From Photobacterium arenosum (GTDB lineage: Bacteria; Pseudomonadota; Gammaproteobacteria; Enterobacterales; Vibrionaceae), in contig NZ_JACYTP010000007.1 in the NCBI RefSeq assembly GCF_014841115.1, positions 159,267-223,266 on the forward strand: a stretch of DNA of 64,000 nt, in the 5' to 3' direction. The notes beneath the pieces are model-generated. The model was given only the letters and a program-made list of their open reading frames with translations, searched no databases and had not been told where the DNA came from. The translations under genes were made by a program, and so were the position numbers. Below, piece by piece: positions 8,444-16,690 of this stretch; the first letter of the stretch is position 1; every line of letters begins with the position of its first letter.

Positions 8444-9940
8444 ATGAACATCACCTCAGAGCTATGCCATGTAAATACAAGCCTTACATGTTTGAATGAA
8501 AAATTAGAATGGTTACTTTCAACACAACCGGATAAAGAAGCGCTGATCTGTGGTCAGGTAACTTTCAGTTATCAGCAGGTCATCCAAACAGCACTAGATA
8601 TTTCAGAGCAATTCGTAGAAGCTGGTCTTGCTAAAGGTCATCGATTAGCACTGGATGCACCAAGATCAAGTGAGCTTTACTCTATTATTATTGCGTGTCT
8701 GTTATCTGGTGTTTCATTTATTTATGTACCAAGAAATTTAGAACCTGAAAGTAAAATTAAATTTGCAAAAGATACATCTTGTGCAGCGATATTTTCTTTC
8801 ACTTCTTATTTTGATTTGTTAGATCAAAACTTGATCGGGACGGGATCTTTATCGATATTTTCTGATCGTCCTATCCCAAGAAATCCTCATCCTCGTTCTG
8901 GTACAGAGATTTATTGTGTCAGAACTTCAGGTACAACCGGTGAACCCAAAATTGTCCCAATCTATGACCGGCAGCTTACATCCTTTCTCAAGAATGTCGA
9001 CATAGAATTCGACATACCAGCGAAGAGAAGATGGCTATGGTTACATGATTTGTCATTTGATTTATCGATATGGGAAATTATAGGGTGTCTATTTTATGGT
9101 GGCGGACTGGTGATTCTCAGTGAGGAAGAGAAAAGAGATCCAAGTAGCATATGGCGTGTTCTCGAAGAGAACTATGTCAACCAAATCATGGTAACACCTT
9201 CTGAATTCCGTTTTATTTTTAGTGAGGTTAAACCACAGGATGTGACAAAGCTGTCACTTGAAGAAATACTCTTTTGTGGTGAAAAGCTTTCTGTGGAAAC
9301 AGTTAGGCCATTTTTTTCTGAATTTCATGGTCAAGAAGTTAGGTTAGTGAATACATACGGTCCCTCGGAAGCAACAATATTTTGCTCTGCACATACTGTG
9401 ACTGAGCAAGATATTATGAACGGTTCAATACCGATTGGAAAAGCATTTCATGACATGATTTTTTCTCTTGGAGGTAAGGATAACGAACACGTCGGAGAGC
9501 TTTTATTACAAGGCGGTCAAGTTTTTGAAGGTTATGAAGGGCGACCTTTAGAGGATAATACATATAAGACGGGTGATATTTGCTCAGTTGATTATGATGA
9601 TGTCTTTCATTATATCAAGCGGATAGGCGGATTTGTGAAAGTGAATGGTTTTCGGATCGATTTATTAGAGATTGAAGAGTATTTACAGTCAATTCCTGGT
9701 GTTGGCGAAGCCGTTGTTCTTGTTGAAAATAAATTAGAGGATTTATCCGTTTTATGTGCTTGCATTAATGTGATGTCTGACAGTTTGTTGACGACCAGAG
9801 ACTTAAGGAAATTCTGTGCGAAGCTATCTCCTTGGTTGCGGCCTGCGCGTTATTTGATGATTCCACAAAATGATTGGCCAATGAATATTCGAGGAAAAAC
9901 AAATAAGTCAGAGTTAGAGAGGAGACTATATGAAAAGTAA
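8444..9940 (+). CDS. Free-standing amino-acid adenylation enzyme (NRPS A-domain/DltA-like)
   Basis: 498 residues comprising a complete ANL adenylation domain. Visible core motifs are A3 RTSGTTGEPKIVP (near residue 159), A4 FDLSIWEI with the Asp that normally holds an alpha-amino group, A5 NTYGPSEATIF, A7 YKTGDIC, A8 GGFVKVNGFRIDLLEIEE and A10 NIRGKTNKSEL with the catalytic Lys. The gene lies 71 bases after the hydroxylase and overlaps the carrier-protein gene by 11 bases. It should adenylate an amino acid and load it on the adjacent carrier. By analogy with D-alanylgriseoluteic acid the substrate is likely alanine, but specificity cannot be read with confidence by eye. Confidence 0.88.
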   Translation: MNITSELCHVNTSLTCLNEKLEWLLSTQPDKEALICGQVTFSYQQVIQTALDISEQFVEAGLAKGHRLALDAPRSSELYSIIIACLLSGVSFIYVPRNLEPESKIKFAKDTSCAAIFSFTSYFDLLDQNLIGTGSLSIFSDRPIPRNPHPRSGTEIYCVRTSGTTGEPKIVPIYDRQLTSFLKNVDIEFDIPAKRRWLWLHDLSFDLSIWEIIGCLFYGGGLVILSEEEKRDPSSIWRVLEENYVNQIMVTPSEFRFIFSEVKPQDVTKLSLEEILFCGEKLSVETVRPFFSEFHGQEVRLVNTYGPSEATIFCSAHTVTEQDIMNGSIPIGKAFHDMIFSLGGKDNEHVGELLLQGGQVFEGYEGRPLEDNTYKTGDICSVDYDDVFHYIKRIGGFVKVNGFRIDLLEIEEYLQSIPGVGEAVVLVENKLEDLSVLCACINVMSDSLLTTRDLRKFCAKLSPWLRPARYLMIPQNDWPMNIRGKTNKSELERRLYEK

Positions 9941-10157
9941 TCATGAGATGCTAGAAACATTACTATGTGAAATCAAGGTCGTCCTCGGAGAGAATGATAT
10001 TAGAGGCAGTGACAATCTGGTTGAGATGGGTGGTAACTCCATCATTGCCATGAAAATATCTGAGACGTTAAAAAAAAGAGACAAAATTTTAGTGAATGTA
10101 ACACAATTACTTGGAGCTAGAATATCAGATGTCGAATTATCACAATTACAAGGGTAG
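9930..10157 (+). CDS. Peptidyl/aminoacyl carrier protein
   Basis: 75 residues, the size of a single acyl/peptidyl carrier protein. The phosphopantetheine attachment motif is EMGGNSIIAMKI with Ser37 as the modified residue (GGxS type, typical of NRPS carriers rather than fatty-acid ACP, which has DSL). It overlaps the adenylation gene by 11 bases and is followed nine bases later by the KAS III-like gene. Together the three form a load-and-transfer module. A phosphopantetheinyl transferase is not seen in the window. Confidence 0.88.
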   Translation: MKSNHEMLETLLCEIKVVLGENDIRGSDNLVEMGGNSIIAMKISETLKKRDKILVNVTQLLGARISDVELSQLQG

Positions 10158-10166
10158 ATTGATTTC

Positions 10167-11189
10167 ATGAAAATAATCAGTATGGACAACCAGCTATCAG
10201 TGTCTGAACACCTGGAAAGTGTCGATCACCCAAATCAGATGCAATTAAATACACTGAAATTTTCCGGGTACGCTCAATTTTGGAGAGAACCGGGAAGTGT
10301 CAGAGAAATGGCCGGTATTGCCGCCAAAAAAGCTCTATCGAAAGCACGGATTCGTCCTGAAGATATTGGTTTTATCGTTGCTGGTCAATCGGGTGTTCCT
10401 GACTATATTGGAATTGATTTTGCGTGCCAGGTCGGAGCAGAATTATCTTGTAAAGATATTCGAACAATTAATATTGTTGAGGGATGTAATAGCGGCATTA
10501 GTGTCTGGGAACATGCTGCGTCTCTCATGAAACAACTCCCTGTGGGTAAAGTTGGCCTTGTGGTGGTTGCTCAACGTATTAGCGAGGCACATCAAGACCG
10601 ATTTGGTTTAATGAATGCGATCTTGAGTGATGGTGCGGCTGTCGCAGTGGTTGCGCCTGAGCATTGGGCGACGGATGGGGCTGCTTTACATTATCTCGGT
10701 GCTGAAGATATATCAGATTGCCGTTTTGTGGACATGATGCGTGTTGAGCATGGTGGTGCCCTGCAACCGTATGTCACGGAGGTATTTGATGCTCGTCATG
10801 ACAAATTGGGGCGTGAACGTATCGCAGATATTTATAATTTTGACGCAGATGCTTTAAATGATTTTTTGACCCTGCGTACCGAGAATAATATTAAGATTAT
10901 TCAGAAGGTTATCTCTAAAAGTAAAAGGAAAATAGAAAATCCGTTTCTTATTCAAACATTGGAAGGTCAGCAAAGCATTGAAAGCCTATGTGCTAAGTTG
11001 GATATACCAACGGATAGAAGTAATTTGGAATTATTATCTGAAGTGGGACATGCCGGTTGTGCTGATTTACTAATATCGTTGGATGTTTTGGTAGATAGAG
11101 AGATTATAAAGCCAGGTGATGATATTATCATGAGTACTATTTCAACAGGTTTAAAGTGGGGGGCTGCTATTTTTCATTATCAAAAATGA
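10167..11189 (+). CDS. KAS III-like acyltransferase (thiolase fold), probable ester-forming enzyme
   Basis: 340 residues in the FabH/KAS III length range. The nucleophile is Cys107 in EGCNSG. The C-terminal half departs from FabH. Where the catalytic HQAN motif is expected there is LIQTLEGQQS, and where the NYGNTSSAS asparagine is expected there is SEVGHAGCADLL. Relatives in antibiotic pathways (CerJ, DpsC types) have altered residues and move acyl groups to O or N rather than forming C-C bonds. With an amino-acid adenylation enzyme and a carrier upstream, transfer of an aminoacyl group to the phenazine hydroxymethyl is the simplest inference. No fatty-acid genes are nearby. Confidence 0.78.
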   Translation: MKIISMDNQLSVSEHLESVDHPNQMQLNTLKFSGYAQFWREPGSVREMAGIAAKKALSKARIRPEDIGFIVAGQSGVPDYIGIDFACQVGAELSCKDIRTINIVEGCNSGISVWEHAASLMKQLPVGKVGLVVVAQRISEAHQDRFGLMNAILSDGAAVAVVAPEHWATDGAALHYLGAEDISDCRFVDMMRVEHGGALQPYVTEVFDARHDKLGRERIADIYNFDADALNDFLTLRTENNIKIIQKVISKSKRKIENPFLIQTLEGQQSIESLCAKLDIPTDRSNLELLSEVGHAGCADLLISLDVLVDREIIKPGDDIIMSTISTGLKWGAAIFHYQK

Positions 11190-11344
11190 TATGAATAATT
11201 CTATTCTATCTATTACTTTTATGATCAAATTCAAACCCACTTTCGATAAGTTTATGCTGAAAGTGTTTGTGTCTAGGGATGAGATGATGTTTTGTATTGG
11301 CCTTGAAACGTCATTTTTTAAAGAGTGAATTGAATCGGTTTATT

Positions 11345-12418
11345 ATGGAAAGTACTCTTGAAGTAAATGATATTGAATACAGCGAATTAGATTTTATATC
11401 TCCTTCTTTGTTGAAATCTCAATATCCCATATCAGCAAATGAAAAGTTCGAAATTAATAAGTTCAGAAAAACTATTTGTGACATCATTGATGGCAATGAT
11501 CCCAGATTACTCGTGATTTGTGGGCCATGTTCTATTCATGATCCTTATGCTGCTATTGAGTATGCACAGCGATTGAAGCGGATTTCTGAAAAAGTTGAAG
11601 GTCAAATTTTTATTGTAATGCGGGCTTATCTTGAAAAACCGCGCACTGTCTCCGGATGGAAGGGATTGATCAACGATCCTAATATGGATGGAAGTTGCAA
11701 TATTGAGCAAGGGTTAAAAGTATCGAGAGACTTTTTAACTCATCTTGTTCAACTTGGTATACCATTAGCAACGGAAGTGCTTGACCCAAACATTTCACAC
11801 TATTTCAATGATATTTTTAGCTGGGCAGCTGTTGGGGCCAGAACTGCCGAGTCTCAAATACATCGTGAGCTTGCATCAGGTCTTTCGATGCCAGTTGGAT
11901 ATAAAAATACAACCAGTGGCAGTGTTTTACCTGCAATTCATGCGATACAGTCATCTTCGTTATCGCATAGCTATATTGGAGTGAATGAGGACGGAAAAGT
12001 TTGCTTGATTAGAACGCCAGGAAATTCTCATGGACATATTATTCTCCGGGGAGGGAAGTCGCCCAATTATAGCCATGAGCATGTGATAGACCACGTGTCG
12101 GAAATGAAGAAAATGGGTGTTAGACCGAACGTTGTGGTCGATTGTAGCCATGGGAATTCAGAGAAAGACTTTCGTCGTCAATCTATTGTCGCCGATTCAG
12201 TGATCACTCAAATTACACAGGGAAATCGCCATATTGTTGGATTAATGCTTGAGAGTCACCTTCACGAAGGGAATCAACCTATTCTTGTACAACGTGAACT
12301 GATGAAATATGGCGTTTCTATTACGGATGGCTGCATTAGTTGGCAAGAAACTGAGAAAATCTTGTTGGATATTAATCAAAAAATGAAGAAAGTGAACACT
12401 AGGAAGACAAGCGAATGA
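11345..12418 (+). CDS. Type I 3-deoxy-D-arabino-heptulosonate 7-phosphate (DAHP) synthase
   Basis: About 357 residues, as for AroF/AroG/AroH. Conserved segments include VICGPCSIHDP (residues about 56-66), KPRTVSGWKGLINDP, HIILRGGKSPNY and VVDCSHGNS with metal/substrate ligands. The ATG at 11345 aligns best with AroG-type N-termini; a TTG 48 bases upstream would add 16 residues without a good ribosome site. The segment usually written KNGTDG is KNTTSG here. Phenazine clusters commonly carry their own DAHP synthase to raise flux to chorismate, which explains its position at the end of this operon. Housekeeping DAHP synthases would be elsewhere. Confidence 0.9.
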   Translation: MESTLEVNDIEYSELDFISPSLLKSQYPISANEKFEINKFRKTICDIIDGNDPRLLVICGPCSIHDPYAAIEYAQRLKRISEKVEGQIFIVMRAYLEKPRTVSGWKGLINDPNMDGSCNIEQGLKVSRDFLTHLVQLGIPLATEVLDPNISHYFNDIFSWAAVGARTAESQIHRELASGLSMPVGYKNTTSGSVLPAIHAIQSSSLSHSYIGVNEDGKVCLIRTPGNSHGHIILRGGKSPNYSHEHVIDHVSEMKKMGVRPNVVVDCSHGNSEKDFRRQSIVADSVITQITQGNRHIVGLMLESHLHEGNQPILVQRELMKYGVSITDGCISWQETEKILLDINQKMKKVNTRKTSE

Positions 12419-12491
12419 TACAGCTAAAGTTTGAACCTTGATGGTTTCGAGCTGACCCCTGATTGGAAAAGGATGCATGAATAAATTATCT

Positions 12492-12517
12492 CGGTGTTTG
12501 GCAAAGACCAAACACCG
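12492..12517. terminator. Perfect 10-bp hairpin after the phenazine operon
   Basis: CGGTGTTTGG, a six-base loop CAAAGA, then CCAAACACCG: a perfect inverted repeat 73 bases after the DAHP synthase stop. It is followed by AATATTA rather than a clean T-run. It marks the end of the AT-rich phenazine block and probably acts as a weak terminator or transcript 3' stabiliser. The base composition changes to the GC-richer host type shortly after. Confidence 0.55.
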
Positions 12518-12645
12518 AATATTATGCATGAATATCGGACCATTTCAGCCCGAATTTTGCCAGATGAATCAATAATTCCCCACTTCTTCTTGTTAAGTGA
12601 ACTATCAGCCACTAGTATTCAATCGCTATCAGGACGAGAGTATCA

Positions 12646-12996
12646 ATGCGGCAAGGAAAACCACTACACAGAATGATGATTGTTGCCAGCTTTTTGAGCT
12701 GGCTATTGCTCATTGCTATGCCTGTGGTCAATGCCCATCACCAGCCTGCGGGAACCTGGGCCAGCTTGTGCACACTGGGCGGTTTTAAACTCGTTAAACT
12801 GGCTGATGGTAAAGATCAGCTCAAGCATGATACTCAGGGGCACTGTCCCATCGGTGTTTTCAGCCTGGCTCATATTGATGAAAGATGGCTGGGGCTGGGT
12901 GAGCCAGGCCTCGCACAACCAGCTAACACCTATCAGTTCACGCCTCGCCAGTGGCACTATTTTCTTTCGCCTTCCAGAGCACCGCCAGCGGTTTAA
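12646..12996 (+). CDS. Small exported protein, DUF2946-like
   Basis: 116 residues: a short positive N-terminus, a hydrophobic stretch (MIVASFLSWLLLIAMPVVNA, residues 11-30) that reads as a signal peptide or single helix, then HHQPAGTWASLCT and TQGHCPIGVFS with paired Cys. This resembles DUF2946 family members, which often accompany PepSY-type membrane proteins and TonB receptors in metal uptake loci; that family recall is not certain. A GAGAG site precedes the ATG at 12646; the paired ATGs at 12673/12676 are alternatives. It is followed by the PepSY protein after 124 bases, and no receptor gene is in between. Confidence 0.55.
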   Translation: MRQGKPLHRMMIVASFLSWLLLIAMPVVNAHHQPAGTWASLCTLGGFKLVKLADGKDQLKHDTQGHCPIGVFSLAHIDERWLGLGEPGLAQPANTYQFTPRQWHYFLSPSRAPPAV

Positions 12997-13120
12997 CCGG
13001 GATAGATCCGTCTTCTCCCCGGCTTACATATTTCCCAAACATTTCTCTATGCTGGTTGTTTCTGCCTGACAGACAGAAACAGTGTAACTGTGCGTATTTT
13101 TCGCACTGGAAGGTAACTCA

Positions 13121-14530
13121 ATGACAAATAATAACGAGACTCTGGCGCAGCAGGAAAAGCTGCCATCACCACAACGTAACGGCTACCTGACGGCCTGGCG
13201 CTGGCATTTTTATGCCGGTTTGTATGTGGTGCCTTTTTTGCTGATGCTGGCGGTGACTGGCCTGATGATGCTCTACGCGGGGACGATTGATAGTATCCGT
13301 TTTAAAGACCTCCTTTTTGTCGAGCCGGCCGCTCAAAGTCTGCCTGTCAGTCAGCAGATCAGTGCTGTTCAGCAAGCCTATCCCCAAGCCACAATTAATC
13401 AATATTTAACCCCTAAGCAACCTGAAGATGCGGCGCGTTTTGCGGTAGTGACAGCAGATGGACACGGCTTGTTCGTGACAGTGAACCCTTACACAGCTGA
13501 AGTGCTGGGCTCGCTTGATCGCGATAACAACCTGTACACGCTGGCGAATGAAATACACGGCACGCTGCTTATCGGCGATATTGGCGATCGCCTGATTGAG
13601 CTGGCGGCGAGTTTTGCTGTGATCCTGATTGTGAGCGGCGCTTACATGTGGTGGCCGTGTGACAACGCCAGCAGAGCAGGTGCGCTGCGCGTGCGTTTGA
13701 CCAGCGGCAAGCGTACGTTCTGGCGCGATCTTCACGCGAATATTGGGGTATTAACGTCTGTGTTTTTACTGCTTTTTCTGCTGTCAGGACTGTCCTGGTC
13801 GGGGGTTTGGGGCAGCAAGATGGTGCAGGCATGGAACAGTTTTCCCGCGGGGGTATTTGGTGATGTGCCGCTCTCGGATGCTAAGCATGCCGACATGAAC
13901 CACGGCGAACTGGAAGAAGTGCCGTGGAACCTGGAGCAAACGCCCATGCCTGTGTCCGGCTCACATGCCGGTCATCAGGGTATGGTGGGCAAGGTGGATC
14001 TGGAGTCGGTTGTTTTGTTTGTCAAACAGCTGGGTTTTACGTCGTTTCGTGTCAATCTGCCTAAAGGTGAGCAGGGCGCATACAGCGTGCTGCAAAGTAC
14101 CATGAGTAACGATATTAACGATGCGACGCAGGATCGCACCCTGCACATCGACCAGTACACAGGCAAGGTACTGGCAGATATCAGGTACGAACAATATTCC
14201 CCGATGGCGAAAGTGATGGCGTGGGGCATTGCGCTGCACGAGGGCGACTTTGGCTGGTGGAACAAAGCAGCAAACACTGTGCTCTGCCTGGCATTCATTG
14301 TGATCAGCCTGAGCGGTATCGCGATGTGGTGGCTGCGCCGACCGAAAGGCAAGCGTATGCTTTCTGCCCCGCCAGCACCGAAGAACATGACGCTGTGGAA
14401 AGGAGCAACGGTTGTGATTGCAGTGTTAGGCGTCTGCTTCCCGCTGGCCGGGATCACGATTTTAATTGTGCTGCTGGCCGACCGTCTGATCTTCAGCCGG
14501 GTCCCGACACTCGCGCGATTCTTTGGGTAA
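13121..14530 (+). CDS. PepSY-associated transmembrane protein (PiuB/iron-regulated membrane protein type)
   Basis: 469 residues with at least four clear membrane segments: about residues 33-55 (FYAGLYVVPFLLMLAVTGLM), 164-182, 206-228, 386-402 and 425-450. The N-terminal WRWHFYAGL motif is typical of the PepSY_TM family. Two periplasmic PepSY-like regions lie between helices (QQAYPQATINQYLTPK, and the later VNLPKGEQGAYSV). A His/Met-rich loop (HADMNHGE, SHAGHQGM) could bind metal. Family members sit in the inner membrane and are linked to siderophore or metal reduction and uptake; no substrate is proven here. An AAGGTAACTCA ribosome site precedes the ATG. Confidence 0.85.
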   Translation: MTNNNETLAQQEKLPSPQRNGYLTAWRWHFYAGLYVVPFLLMLAVTGLMMLYAGTIDSIRFKDLLFVEPAAQSLPVSQQISAVQQAYPQATINQYLTPKQPEDAARFAVVTADGHGLFVTVNPYTAEVLGSLDRDNNLYTLANEIHGTLLIGDIGDRLIELAASFAVILIVSGAYMWWPCDNASRAGALRVRLTSGKRTFWRDLHANIGVLTSVFLLLFLLSGLSWSGVWGSKMVQAWNSFPAGVFGDVPLSDAKHADMNHGELEEVPWNLEQTPMPVSGSHAGHQGMVGKVDLESVVLFVKQLGFTSFRVNLPKGEQGAYSVLQSTMSNDINDATQDRTLHIDQYTGKVLADIRYEQYSPMAKVMAWGIALHEGDFGWWNKAANTVLCLAFIVISLSGIAMWWLRRPKGKRMLSAPPAPKNMTLWKGATVVIAVLGVCFPLAGITILIVLLADRLIFSRVPTLARFFG

Positions 14531-14539
14531 TTTTCATTT

Positions 14540-14642
14540 CCCTCCCCTTGGCAAGGGGAGGGTGGGGTTTGAACAGCGCGCACGGATTTGGCATTTGTGC
14601 TCTGTAACCCCCTCCTAACCTCCCCCTTGAAAAGAGGGAGTA
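14540..14642. repeat. Palindromic dispersed repeat, copy 1
   Basis: A hairpin CCCTCCCCTTG-GC-AAGGGGAGGG followed by a GTGGGG box, about 45 bases of spacer, then CCCCCTCCTAACCTCCCCCT-TGAAAAG-AGGGAG. The same arrangement recurs after prpB at 20477-20586, with conserved ends and a divergent middle, so this is a dispersed palindromic (REP/MITE-like) unit rather than only a terminator. It separates the convergent PepSY and APH-like genes and can form strong stems on either strand. Confidence 0.7.
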
Positions 14643-14684
14643 ACTGTCCGAGTAGTGTAGTCCATAACAGGCATGATTTTCGGA

Positions 14685-15464
14685 TCATGCAGCTAAATTG
14701 AGCCAGTCGGGGATAACCTGCCGAAACCAGCTCAGATATTGTTCCGCAGACGCTTTTTTTCGGTCTTTCAGCAGATTTACCACCTCCACCACAATCCAGG
14801 CTTTGGCGAGGATAATCTGTCGGACAAGTTGGTCTTCCGGCATTAACGTCGAATACGCCAGATACCGACGGGCAATGGCTTGATAGTCTTCCACAGTCCC
14901 CATGCCCTTCACCAAGGGGGCTAAATCGATGGCCGGGCTGCCCCGGCCAAATCGTTCCCAGTCAAACAAAACCAGCTCTCCCTGATCGCGCCGTCCCCAG
15001 TTTCCTGTATTACTGTCGCCGGATAAACAGGCGATCGGTAGAAAAAGATCGGAAGATTTTGATTGAAGCTGACACAACTGCTGTCCGGCAGCGGAGGGTA
15101 ATTGCAGGTGCTTCAAAGCGTGTTCTGTCTGCTGGATTGTCCATTGGTGGAGGCGAACCGGCTGTTGTGCGGGGATGGAGTAATGATGAATGGCCGCCAG
15201 CTGGCGAAACGTTTCCTTGTCGGCATTTAAGGCCTCCAAAGACATTGAATGGGGAATATATTCAAGGTGTAACTGGCGAGTGTGTGCATCACAGTGGTAC
15301 ACCTTGGGGGTCTGAATCCCCAAAAGCTGCATTTGCGGGGCAATGTCCTGATAAAAGCACATCTCGACATGGCTGACATTGTGTTTTTCAATACACGGGC
15401 TGCCGTTGCGCGTTCTCAGAATAACCTGAGCACGGCCCATTTGTGTTAATTCCTGATCTGTCAT
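14685..15464 (-). CDS. Aminoglycoside phosphotransferase (APH)-family kinase
   Basis: 259 residues of the APH/choline-kinase-like fold. The catalytic loop reads SGDSNTGNWG (usual form HGDxxxxN, with the His replaced by Ser) near residues 165-174. The metal-binding DFG equivalent is LFDWERFGRGSPAIDLA, near 187-203. The N-terminal ATP lobe is short. Such proteins phosphorylate small alcohols such as thiamine, homoserine or choline at least as often as drugs, so no resistance role is claimed. It is followed five bases later on the same strand by a LysE-type exporter. Confidence 0.75.
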   Translation of the reverse strand: MTDQELTQMGRAQVILRTRNGSPCIEKHNVSHVEMCFYQDIAPQMQLLGIQTPKVYHCDAHTRQLHLEYIPHSMSLEALNADKETFRQLAAIHHYSIPAQQPVRLHQWTIQQTEHALKHLQLPSAAGQQLCQLQSKSSDLFLPIACLSGDSNTGNWGRRDQGELVLFDWERFGRGSPAIDLAPLVKGMGTVEDYQAIARRYLAYSTLMPEDQLVRQIILAKAWIVVEVVNLLKDRKKASAEQYLSWFRQVIPDWLNLAA

Positions 15465-15468
15465 GTGA

Positions 15469-16080
15469 TTACGCCCAGTGATTCCAAATTTCTCTCACGA
15501 CAGGCAGCACAGAGACAACCAGCAATGCGGACATGGTGTAGTTAAACAGACGGCGATACTTGTCCTGAGTCAGTGTTTTTTTCAGCAGGGATCCAAACAT
15601 CAGCCAGACTCCAACGCACGGAAAGGAAACCAGCAAAAAGATGAGCGCCAGCATCATATTCTGGCCATAAAAATCCGCTCCCACTGTGGTGAAAGCAGCG
15701 ATGGCACCTGTCGCGACAACCCAGGCTTTGGCGTTAATCCACTGAAACAGAGCTCCTTTCATGAAACTGAAGGGTTGTACCTGTGAGCCGGACGATCCGA
15801 CATTGCCGGAGCGGGCAATCAACCAGGACAGGTACAATAAGTAAAGAACGCCCAGGCATTTAATGATGAAATGCAGGCTGGGAAACAGCTCAAATAATTG
15901 ACCAAATCCAATGCCCACCAAAAGCAGCATGATCGCAAAACCCATACAGATCCCACTCAGCAGCGGCAGGCTTTTTTTCACCCCGAAATTCAGCCCTGAA
16001 GTCATCACCATAATATTGTTCGGCCCCGGTGTGACGGAAGATGACACGGCAAAAAGAACCATAGCGTACAGATAATCCAT
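15469..16080 (-). CDS. LysE/RhtB-family amino-acid exporter
   Basis: 203 residues from the ATG at 16080, which gives the classic MDYLYAMVLFAVSSSVTPGPN start with the TPGPN signature in helix 1. A TTG further upstream is unlikely because it adds a charged non-family tail. Six hydrophobic segments are visible, and GALFQWINAKAW near residue 115 is the conserved (N)PKAW-type region. The predicted role is inner-membrane export of amino acids or derivatives. It lies directly upstream of the APH-like gene in the same direction with a five-base gap, so the two are likely co-transcribed. Confidence 0.87.
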   Translation of the reverse strand: MDYLYAMVLFAVSSSVTPGPNNIMVMTSGLNFGVKKSLPLLSGICMGFAIMLLLVGIGFGQLFELFPSLHFIIKCLGVLYLLYLSWLIARSGNVGSSGSQVQPFSFMKGALFQWINAKAWVVATGAIAAFTTVGADFYGQNMMLALIFLLVSFPCVGVWLMFGSLLKKTLTQDKYRRLFNYTMSALLVVSVLPVVREIWNHWA

Positions 16081-16213
16081 AATTGATGCGCTCCTGTTGG
16101 GCTGAATCGGATATTTGTGGTTTCGGGTGATGCTCAGAAAATGAGCACCCTTCTGATATGAAGATGAGTGCAATTCAGATCAAGCGCTGAATGCAAAAAT
16201 AATCAGACAATGA

Positions 16214-16657
16214 TCAGGAAATGTCATTTCGGGTCTTGGCACCGCGGTTCATGGCACGCAGAATCTGCTGTGCGCAGGCCAGAGGGGAATGCGTGTCTGT
16301 GTTGATCTCAATATCGTACCGGATCCCCTCATGGACCCGGCTTGCCTGCTCGATGGCAGAGCCTTCCAGACGATCACCCCGTTGTTTTTCCCGTTGGATC
16401 AGAAGCTCATCGGCACAGAATATCCCCACGAACAGGCATTGTTTACCGGCAAGGACGGATTGCCAGACAGCCATTTCTTCTGCGCCATTGATGGCATCGT
16501 CGACAATCACTTTCAGGCGGTTTGATTTTTCAGGCATCATCGCGATGAAGGTGTCGATACCAAGGTGCAGATAGTAATCGTTCAGACAGTGTTGCAGCTC
16601 GCGGGCAATTGAGCTTTTACCTGCACTGCTGGGTCCGTTGAGAAAGATGAGATCCAT
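16214..16657 (-). CDS. Chloramphenicol phosphotransferase-like P-loop kinase, internally shortened
   Basis: About 147 residues from the ATG at 16657. The Walker A motif is LNGPSSAGKSSIA, followed by HLGIDTF (the CPT substrate-side motif), VIVDDAI, LFVGIFCADELLIQRE, RGDRLEG and VHEGIRYDIEINT, all in CPT order. Typical family members are near 175-185 residues. About 30 residues between the DTF motif and the VIVDD strand are missing, where a Gly-rich segment and helix are normally found. The reading frame is intact, so it may be expressed, but activity is doubtful. The GFA-type gene lies 33 bases upstream on the same strand. Confidence 0.68.
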   Translation of the reverse strand: MDLIFLNGPSSAGKSSIARELQHCLNDYYLHLGIDTFIAMMPEKSNRLKVIVDDAINGAEEMAVWQSVLAGKQCLFVGIFCADELLIQREKQRGDRLEGSAIEQASRVHEGIRYDIEINTDTHSPLACAQQILRAMNRGAKTRNDIS

Positions 16658-16690
16658 TTTTTTCTTACGTTTAATAGTGCGCAGCAAGAG

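Noticed and set aside
8444..11189. Siderophore or NRPS peptide cluster
   Set aside because: Only a single adenylation enzyme and carrier, with no condensation or thioesterase domain and no DHB or hydroxamate genes; the KAS III-like transferase and phz genes point elsewhere.
13053..13081. Inverted repeat GTTTCTG...CAGAAAC upstream of the PepSY gene as a Fur or other operator
   Set aside because: The spacing and sequence do not match a Fur box or a terminator with T-run, so no function is assigned.
13975..14688. Long minus-strand open frame opposite the PepSY gene
   Set aside because: It mirrors the third-codon-position bias of the real gene, has no ribosome site and its translation is repeat-like Arg/Ser/Pro sequence.
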